A DNA stretch of 5,989 nt from an uncultured Phascolarctobacterium sp. (GTDB lineage Bacteria > Bacillota > Negativicutes > Acidaminococcales > Acidaminococcaceae), in NCBI GenBank assembly GCA_900552855.1, contig USBG01000099.1, forward strand, positions 1-5,989, read 5' to 3'. The notes beneath the pieces were generated by a model. The model did not search any database and was not told the DNA's origin. It was given only the letters and a program-made list of their open reading frames with translations. Position 1 is the first letter of the stretch; each line of letters begins with the position of its first letter. Positions 1 to 4,468 of the stretch are shown one piece after another. The translations under genes were made by a program, and so were the position numbers.

Positions 1-469
1 CTGCCATAGCAATAAAGATTGTTTTTAAGTCGCCTTCAGCCTTGATGCCCACATCAAGCGCAGGATAAAGAGCATCAACCATAGTTTTGTCACCAGTTTT
101 AGCTTTTGAAATATCCATAAAATCTTCCTTAGCCTGCTCAAACATTTTAGCAATACCGGCTGCATCCAGCTCAGTAACACCATCATCAATGCCCTCGGCA
201 AAGCCACTAAACACAGTTCCCCATAAGGGACCTGCACTGCCGCCATTAATACCCATGAAGGCCATACCCAAATCGTCTAAGAGCTCCTTCATATCAGCAC
301 TATCGTTGGCCTCAATTTTTGCCTTCATAGCATCTGCCATACGACCAATGGTAAGACCATGATCTCCATCACCAGCAACGCCATCCAGCTCACACAGGTA
401 CATGCTTTTTGCTTTTAGCTCAGCTGCTGCGGCTAAAAGCATTTTTTGTAAGATTTCCAAAGTCAACAA
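1..469 (-). CDS. dhaL: Dihydroxyacetone kinase-type subunit DhaL (ADP/ATP-binding), 3' end beyond window
   Basis: This is the nucleotide-binding subunit of a dihydroxyacetone-kinase-type enzyme. In the family, DhaL holds ADP or ATP with two Mg ions, and a DhaK partner binds the triose covalently. The first 156 residues are visible and match DhaL from end to end. The Mg ligands lie in LDGVAGDGDHG (residues 28-38): Asp29, Asp34, Asp36 and His37 correspond to Asp30/35/37/His38 of E. coli DhaL. GGSAGPLWG (76-84) is the nucleotide-binding loop and GDKTMVDAL (126-134) the second conserved block. About 50 C-terminal residues of a usual 210 are missing because the window ends. I chose the TTG start at 469 because a good Shine-Dalgarno (AGAGGTGAT) lies 8 bases upstream and because it places Asp29 at the expected distance from the N-terminus. 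An ATG at codon 10 lacks such a site. The partner (dhaK, and dhaM or a regulator) would lie to the left. The substrate may be dihydroxyacetone or another ketose; this cannot be told here. Confidence 0.9.
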   Translation of the reverse strand, partial: MLTLEILQKMLLAAAAELKAKSMYLCELDGVAGDGDHGLTIGRMADAMKAKIEANDSADMKELLDDLGMAFMGINGGSAGPLWGTVFSGFAEGIDDGVTELDAAGIAKMFEQAKEDFMDISKAKTGDKTMVDALYPALDVGIKAEGDLKTIFIAMA

Positions 470-473
470 AACA

Positions 474-482
474 ATCACCTCT
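474..482 (-). promoter_or_regulatory. Shine-Dalgarno of dhaL, deciding a TTG start
   Basis: On the minus strand AGAGGTGAT matches the extended anti-Shine-Dalgarno complement (GGAGGTGAT) with one difference. Its AGAGG core ends 8 bases before TTG at 469. The in-frame GTG at 478 lies inside this site and so is unlikely to be the start. Confidence 0.7.
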
Positions 483-506
483 GTTCTTAAATTTGTTATT
501 AAACCA

Positions 507-535
507 ATTGTAACATTTGTCAGAACATATGTAAA
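507..535 (-). promoter_or_regulatory. Predicted sigma-A promoter of dhaL
   Basis: Minus strand: -35 TTTACA (535-530, 5 of 6 to consensus), a 17-base spacer, and -10 TACAAT (512-507, 5 of 6), preceded by TGT, an extended -10 element. Transcription would begin near position 500, giving a leader of roughly 30 bases before the TTG start. The spacer region carries a near-perfect direct repeat, AACATTTGT / AACATATGT (plus-strand 512-520 and 524-532), which could be an operator. The promoter call is strong on sequence; the operator is inference. Confidence 0.65.
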
Positions 536-597
536 TGACGTTTAGATATTATTCTTGTTACTTATTTCGACAAACTTTCACATAAACCTTGTTGCTA

Positions 598-652
598 AGC
601 ATTTTTCTTTTAAAATTTTCTGTCTTTTAACGCATAATAAAAGAAAAATGCT
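598..652. repeat. Perfect 15-bp inverted repeat, 25-base spacer
   Basis: AGCATTTTTCTTTTA at 598-612 is the exact reverse complement of 638-652. The right arm shares its bases with the 3' arm and T-tract of the terminator at 639-677. In a minus-strand transcript that reads through the terminator, the distal arm could pair with the U-tract and the foot of the terminator stem. No T-tract follows the repeat on either strand in terminator position, so it is not itself a standard intrinsic terminator. Confidence 0.7.
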
Positions 653-677
653 GCACAGAAGCTCTTTCCATGCAGCA
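639..677 (-). terminator. Intrinsic terminator downstream of the DUF1847 gene
   Basis: On the minus strand the arms TGCTGCA (677-671) and TGCAGCA (655-649) pair perfectly. The stem continues inward with U-G, G-U, G-C, A-U and A-U, giving 12 base pairs around a five-base AGAGC loop. TTTTTCTTTT (648-639) follows at once. It lies about 85 bases after the stop codon of the gene at 762-1358 and separates that transcript from dhaL, which has its own promoter. There is no comparable T-tract in the plus direction, so it should act on minus-strand transcription only. Confidence 0.85.
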
Positions 678-761
678 CCTTATCCATAAAAATTATATAT
701 TTTCCAAGCCTACAACATCGGTACTAATCCAGCTGCACAACTACCCATATCTTGTAGCAGC

Positions 762-1358
762 TTATACAGTACCCTCCTCTAGAATTCCTAATTTTCTGCG
801 CCAATAGCGAGAATATACAACGCCAGCAGGATTATTTGCCAAAACCCTATCCTTAGTAATAAGCGCAGAAACTGGAGCATCACAATGCTTTGTAAATACC
901 ATATCGTGACCTACACATAGTCCAACAATGAAGTTCAGCTCAGTTTTAGCATCATTAAGCACCTGAGCCTGAGTAGCAGGATTGCACATACCTTCAAATT
1001 GACCAGGCTTAATTTTTTCCAAACCAAGCACATCCTTATCTACACCGCAGTTCTTGCAGCATATGGATTCTACCTGAAAGCCTGCATTTTTGAAATATTG
1101 TGCACAAAACTTAGCTTCAACAGCCAATCCAATACAAAAAGCAATACCTATTTTTTTAACGCCCATCTGTTGAGCAAAGAAAACACTTTCTTCCAAACGT
1201 GTCATCTTTAAGTAATTGCGGCTTTCTGTAGCAGCTGCAGCCTTCATCATATCTATATCTTCTTCATCATAAAAATCAACAACCTGCTTGTGAGAATATC
1301 GAGTACAATTTTGTCCTTTAATATAGCAGTTATGGTGCTTGCAAAATGCACAGTTCAT
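762..1358 (-). CDS. DUF1847 family cysteine-rich, putative metal-binding protein
   Basis: The 198-residue protein matches the DUF1847 family as I know it. Family landmarks are the N-terminal cysteine cluster, KKIGIAFCIGL (68-78), CCKNCGVDK (100-108), MCNP (124-127), GLCVGHD (146-152) and the closing LITKDRVLANNPAG (166-179). The N-terminal cysteines are C3-x2-C6-x4-C11-x6-C18, an arrangement suited to a metal or iron-sulfur site. Others are at 75, 85, 100, 101, 104, 125, 148 and 159, twelve in all. There is no signal peptide or membrane segment, so it is probably cytoplasmic. The ATG at 1358 is preceded by a GGGGGA ribosome site 7 bases upstream, and the length is complete for the family. It is a single-gene unit closed by the terminator at 639-677 and lies divergent from the tetrapyrrole operon. 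Family function is unknown to me: redox or metal handling is inference from the cysteines only. Confidence 0.85.
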   Translation of the reverse strand: MNCAFCKHHNCYIKGQNCTRYSHKQVVDFYDEEDIDMMKAAAATESRNYLKMTRLEESVFFAQQMGVKKIGIAFCIGLAVEAKFCAQYFKNAGFQVESICCKNCGVDKDVLGLEKIKPGQFEGMCNPATQAQVLNDAKTELNFIVGLCVGHDMVFTKHCDAPVSALITKDRVLANNPAGVVYSRYWRRKLGILEEGTV

Positions 1359-1402
1359 AAAATCTTCCCCCTTAGGATAGCAACACTCTTAGCTATAACT
1401 TA

Positions 1403-1408
1403 ATCATA
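1403..1408 (-). promoter_or_regulatory. Possible -10 element for the DUF1847 gene
   Basis: TATGAT on the minus strand (5 of 6 to TATAAT) lies 44 bases before the start codon. No good -35 hexamer is found 16-18 bases upstream, so the promoter is weak, activator-dependent, or wrongly placed. The 11 bases directly upstream (AATATCTAAAC on the minus strand) also occur just upstream of the dhaL -35 element. Confidence 0.3.
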
Positions 1409-1477
1409 GTTTAGATATTCGCCATTAAACTCCTTTTTCCTGCCCCTGCTTAACTATCTGTTTTTGATTAATAATAC

Positions 1478-1489
1478 GAATAATTATTC
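1478..1489. promoter_or_regulatory. Perfect 12-bp palindrome, possible operator
   Basis: GAATAATTATTC is a perfect palindrome in the divergent intergenic region. It lies about 120 bases upstream of the DUF1847 start and 64 bases upstream of the predicted -35 of the tetrapyrrole operon. It faintly resembles AT-rich Fur/PerR-type sites but lacks their central unpaired base. In such AT-rich DNA it may be chance. Confidence 0.25.
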
Positions 1490-1552
1490 CTAAAAAGAAA
1501 ATATTTCACTAATTTTTTTAGAAGATTTTAAATAAAATATAGATATGTTAGC

Positions 1553-1581
1553 TTTAAAAACCTTTGAATTTATGGTAGAAT
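1553..1581 (+). promoter_or_regulatory. Predicted sigma-A promoter of the sirC-hemA-hemC-cobA/hemD operon
   Basis: TTTAAA (1553-1558, 4 of 6 to TTGACA), a 17-base spacer and TAGAAT (1576-1581, 5 of 6 to TATAAT) precede the first gene of the operon. The leader would be about 55 bases. I see no riboswitch-like or terminator-like fold in that leader, so no sign of cobalamin-riboswitch or attenuation control within the window. Confidence 0.5.
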
Positions 1582-1642
1582 AAGTTAGTTAATATTGCTT
1601 TTTAATGATATTTATTCTCGATATTTTTAGGACAGATATAAA

Positions 1643-2314
1643 ATGCTTAATAAGAATGATTTTCAATACTCTGCAATGCTAAATTTGAAAGGCAAGAACT
1701 GTGTCATTATCGGCGGAGGAGGCGTAGCCGCACGTAAGCTTATTACACTTGGCGAGGCTGGTGCAAAGATAACCATAGTAGCTCCTGCTTTCTGCCAAGA
1801 AGCCCTTACTGCAGCACAGAAATACTGCTGTAATATAATCAAGGATGTATATCATCCTGCACATATTGCTGATGCTTTTATAACCATTGCAGCAACAGAT
1901 AGCAAAGCAGTGAACAGAGAAATTTCCCAAAACGCTCCTTTTTTAGTAAATAATATTACTGATCCTGAGCTAAGCAATTTCACAGTACCTGCATCCCTGG
2001 AAATTGGCAGCCTAAAGCTTACAATTGCTACAGGTGGCATTCCAGCATATACAAGATTTTTAAAAAGCTTTTTACAGCAAAAGCTTACCCCTGCCTTTGC
2101 AGAATTTAATGAATTTCTAAAAGAGCAAAGAGACCAGGTAAAAAACATTCCCTCAACACCATCAGAGCGTACAGCCTTTTGGCGAAAAACATTAAATCAG
2201 GAAATTTTAAATCTATTGGAAGCAAATGATATATTCCAAGCAAAGGAGAAAGTAAGATATGCAGTTAACAGTTTTAGGGCTCAATCACAAAACAGCACCA
2301 GTAGAAATCCGTGA
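1643..2314 (+). CDS. sirC: Precorrin-2 dehydrogenase (SirC/Met8/CysG N-terminal family)
   Basis: This enzyme oxidises precorrin-2 to sirohydrochlorin with NAD+, the step joining uroporphyrinogen methylation to siroheme and anaerobic cobalamin synthesis. The 223-residue protein starts with the family fold: LNLKGKNCVIIGGGGVAARK (13-32) is the Rossmann NAD loop, and AATDSKAVN (83-91) follows. Asp107 in NNITDPELSNF aligns with catalytic Asp104 of Salmonella CysG. ATGG (129-132) aligns with the SSGG containing Ser128 of CysG, so Thr130 takes that place. The following loop is GGIPAYTR where the family usually has GGxSPAxxR, so one residue, the serine, appears missing. Chelatase activity, present in CysG and Met8 but not in Bacillus SirC, cannot be judged. 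The ATG at 1643 has AGGA 10 bases upstream; the alternative Met12 has no ribosome site. The last 18 codons overlap hemA, and the tail (from about residue 201) resembles no family motif. The gene is more AT-rich than the end of the operon. Confidence 0.88.
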   Translation: MLNKNDFQYSAMLNLKGKNCVIIGGGGVAARKLITLGEAGAKITIVAPAFCQEALTAAQKYCCNIIKDVYHPAHIADAFITIAATDSKAVNREISQNAPFLVNNITDPELSNFTVPASLEIGSLKLTIATGGIPAYTRFLKSFLQQKLTPAFAEFNEFLKEQRDQVKNIPSTPSERTAFWRKTLNQEILNLLEANDIFQAKEKVRYAVNSFRAQSQNSTSRNP

Positions 2315-3563
2315 ACGCTTCAATTTTTCTGCTGACCGTGTTGCTAGTATTATGCGCCGCTTTCGTAGCTTTGACGCAATCTCTGAAGCTATGCTACTCT
2401 CTACCTGTAACCGCACAGAGCTTTATATGGTTATAGATAATCCAGAGGAAGCGATTCCCGTAATAAAAAGATTAATCAAGCATTTGGCTGGCGAGCATTA
2501 TAGCCCCGAATATTTCTATAATTTATCCGGCACTCACTGCGTACGCCACCTTTTCTATGTAGCAGCTAGCCTGGATTCACTAGTTGTTGGTGAAGGTCAG
2601 ATTCTAAGTCAGATAAAAAACGCCTACCAATTGGCTCGTTCTAACGACATGACTGACACCCTGTTAAATACCATTATGAACAAAGCCATTGCTGTTGGTA
2701 AAAGAGTGCGCACAGAAACAAAAATTGCTTTTAGCAGTGTTTCTGTATCCTCTGCAGCAGTTGATTTGGCTATCAATATTCTTGGTGATTTAAGTGCTGC
2801 TAAAATTTTAGTAGTTGGTGCAGGACATATGAGTGAACTGACTGCACGTCATCTTATTGATAAAGGTGCAAAAACAATTATTGTCAGCAACCGTAATTTT
2901 GACCACGCTCACGAGCTAGCGGAAAAATTTAACGGCATTGCTATCCCCTATAGAGAAATGTTTAACCAAGCCTCTGAGGCAGATATTATCATTACCTCTA
3001 CAGGTGCACCTCACTATGTATTAACAGCCGAAAACCTAGGCCCACTGCTTACCGAACGTACCAATAGGCCCTTAATTTTAATTGATATCGCAGTCCCCCG
3101 TGACGTTGATCCTGCTTTAGGTGATATGAAGGGCGTAACGGTGTATAATATAGATGACCTTGAAAATGTCGTAGATATGAACAAAAGCTTCCGTACCAAT
3201 GAAGCTAAGGTTGCTGAAGCTATTATTGAGGAAGAAATCGAATCCCTTAAGGAACGCTTACGCTACTATACTATGCGTCCCGTAATGGTTCAGCTCCACG
3301 ATAAGATGAATTTTCTACGCCAAAAGGTTTTGAAAAAGGCCTTCATTAAGATGCCTGATTTAACAGATAGAGAACGTCGTATTATTGATTTAATGACGCA
3401 AAAAATTGAGCATAAATTTCTTAGAGAACCTATGATTGCTATGAACAGCGTTGCAGGAACTCCAGATGAGGAACGATATAAACAAATGATTTGTGAGCTG
3501 TTCTTGCTCAATGAAACCGGAGAGGAGTTTGGTGATGAAAGCCGAATTGAAGATTGGAACTAG
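2259..3563 (+). CDS. hemA: Glutamyl-tRNA reductase
   Basis: HemA reduces the glutamate of glutamyl-tRNA(Glu) to glutamate-1-semialdehyde with NADPH, the first committed step of tetrapyrrole synthesis by the C5 route. The protein is full length at 434 residues. It opens with the hallmark GLNHKTAPVEIRER (7-20). The catalytic Cys50 lies in LSTCNRTELY, His97 in RHLFYVAASLDSLVVGEGQI, and the NADPH-binding Rossmann loop is VVGAGHMSE (185-193). IDIAVPRDVDP (275-285) closes the nucleotide domain, and a helical dimerisation domain follows from about 310. The ATG at 2259 is fixed by the N-terminal motif and by AAGGAG at 2243-2248. It starts 56 bases inside the preceding gene and its own end overlaps hemC by 29 bases, so coupled translation is likely. 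In enteric bacteria HemA is controlled by heme-dependent proteolysis through its N-terminus; nothing here shows whether that applies. Confidence 0.97.
   Translation: MQLTVLGLNHKTAPVEIRERFNFSADRVASIMRRFRSFDAISEAMLLSTCNRTELYMVIDNPEEAIPVIKRLIKHLAGEHYSPEYFYNLSGTHCVRHLFYVAASLDSLVVGEGQILSQIKNAYQLARSNDMTDTLLNTIMNKAIAVGKRVRTETKIAFSSVSVSSAAVDLAINILGDLSAAKILVVGAGHMSELTARHLIDKGAKTIIVSNRNFDHAHELAEKFNGIAIPYREMFNQASEADIIITSTGAPHYVLTAENLGPLLTERTNRPLILIDIAVPRDVDPALGDMKGVTVYNIDDLENVVDMNKSFRTNEAKVAEAIIEEEIESLKERLRYYTMRPVMVQLHDKMNFLRQKVLKKAFIKMPDLTDRERRIIDLMTQKIEHKFLREPMIAMNSVAGTPDEERYKQMICELFLLNETGEEFGDESRIEDWN
3522..3527 (+). promoter_or_regulatory. Ribosome site deciding the hemC start
   Basis: GAGGAG lies 7 bases before the ATG at 3535. 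It favours that codon over the in-frame GTG at 3493, which would add 14 residues (starting MSCSCS) that do not belong to the HemC family and would lengthen the overlap with hemA. Confidence 0.8.
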
Positions 3564-4455
3564 ACAAAGCCTTTTAGCTTTATGGCAAAGCAATTTTATT
3601 GCTGGTGAGCTGCGCAAGGAGTATCCTGAGTGTGAGGTTACTTTAAAAAAAATTGTTACTAAGGGTGACAGAATTTTAGATGTTCCATTGGCACAAATTG
3701 GTGGCAAGGGATTATTTACTAAAGAAATTGAGGAAGAGCTTTTAGATGGTACCGTTGATTTAGCGGTGCATAGCTTAAAGGATATGCCTACAGTCCTTCC
3801 TGAGGGCCTGTGCTTAACCGTTATTACTAGCAGAGCCAATGTAGGCGATGCTTTTGTCAGCAATAAATATAACAGCTTTGCGGAGCTGCCTCAGGGTGCT
3901 GTTCTTGGTACATCCAGTCTCCGTCGTAGAGCACAGCTTTTAGCAGCTCGTCCTGACTTGAAGATTGTTGATTTGCGTGGCAATGTTGATACACGTTTAC
4001 GCAAGCTGGATGAAGGCAATATGGATGCTATTATTCTTGCAGCTGCAGGACTGCAGCGTTTAGGACATGGCGACCGTATTAAGGAAATTATCCCTACAAG
4101 CGTATGCCTTCCTGCAGTTGGTCAAGGTGCATTAGCAATTGAATGCCGTACCGATAATACTGAAGTACGTGAAATGCTGGCCTTTTTAAATGACACTGCA
4201 ACAAAACAGGCTACTGATGCCGAGCGTGCCTTCTTAGGACTTGTTGAAGGTGGTTGTCAGGTTCCCATCGGCGTACATGCAGAAGTTCAAAACAATGAAA
4301 TTAAGATTGAAGCAATAATTGCTTCCTTAGATGGCAGCACTGTGCTGCGCAATACCATTTCCGGCGATGCTGAAAAAGCTGTAGAGCTGGGACAAAAGCT
4401 TGGCAATCAAATGCTGGCTGAAGGCGGTCAGGACATTCTGGCAGCAATTCTTTAA
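3535..4455 (+). CDS. hemC: Porphobilinogen deaminase (hydroxymethylbilane synthase)
   Basis: HemC joins four porphobilinogens head to tail into hydroxymethylbilane, using a dipyrromethane cofactor as primer. At 306 residues it is the normal family length. KIGTRQSLLALWQ (6-18) opens domain 1. HSLKDMP (79-85) carries catalytic Asp83, equivalent to Asp84 of E. coli. GTSSLRRRAQL (125-135) and LRGNVDTRL (147-155) give the arginines that bind substrate carboxylates. LPAVGQGALAIE (192-203) follows. The cofactor-carrying cysteine is Cys241 in EGGCQVPIG, equivalent to Cys242 of E. coli. The start overlaps the hemA end by 29 bases. The stop codon TAA (4453-4455) forms part of the ribosome site for the next gene, which supports translational coupling. 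All key residues are present, so an active cytoplasmic enzyme is expected. Confidence 0.97.
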   Translation: MKAELKIGTRQSLLALWQSNFIAGELRKEYPECEVTLKKIVTKGDRILDVPLAQIGGKGLFTKEIEEELLDGTVDLAVHSLKDMPTVLPEGLCLTVITSRANVGDAFVSNKYNSFAELPQGAVLGTSSLRRRAQLLAARPDLKIVDLRGNVDTRLRKLDEGNMDAIILAAAGLQRLGHGDRIKEIIPTSVCLPAVGQGALAIECRTDNTEVREMLAFLNDTATKQATDAERAFLGLVEGGCQVPIGVHAEVQNNEIKIEAIIASLDGSTVLRNTISGDAEKAVELGQKLGNQMLAEGGQDILAAIL

Positions 4456-4459
4456 GGAG
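4454..4459 (+). promoter_or_regulatory. Ribosome site of cobA-hemD overlapping the hemC stop
   Basis: AAGGAG shares two bases with the hemC TAA stop and lies 9 bases before the ATG at 4469. It rules against the in-frame upstream ATG at 4400, whose extra 23 residues are hemC sequence read in another frame and precede the normal SUMT N-terminus. Confidence 0.8.
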
Positions 4460-4468
4460 TGTGAAATC

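Noticed and set aside
87..362. 91-codon plus-strand frame
   Set aside because: It is antisense to dhaL, whose Mg-binding and nucleotide motifs are clear on the other strand.
1377..1396. Small hairpin ATAGC/GCTAT in the leader of the DUF1847 gene
   Set aside because: Only five base pairs with a ten-base loop; expected by chance in this DNA.
1411..1425. Four-codon reading frame (Met-Ala-Asn-Ile-stop) on the minus strand with an AAGGAG-like site, as a possible leader peptide for the DUF1847 gene
   Set aside because: It overlaps the likely promoter, is too short to test, and shows no codon run or attenuator structure.
1359..1642. Riboswitch (cobalamin or other) or T-box ahead of the tetrapyrrole operon
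   Set aside because: I find no conserved B12-box or T-box-like sequence and no leader terminator; the predicted leader is only about 55 bases.
3493..3534. Upstream GTG start for hemC
   Set aside because: It adds 14 residues foreign to the HemC family; the ATG at 3535 has its own strong ribosome site and the normal N-terminus.
3390..3863. 157-codon minus-strand frame across the hemA/hemC junction
   Set aside because: It is antisense to two certain genes and has no family resemblance.
4400..4468. Upstream ATG start for cobA-hemD
   Set aside because: The added 23 residues are the end of hemC in another frame; the ATG at 4469 has AAGGAG at the right distance and gives the normal SUMT N-terminus.
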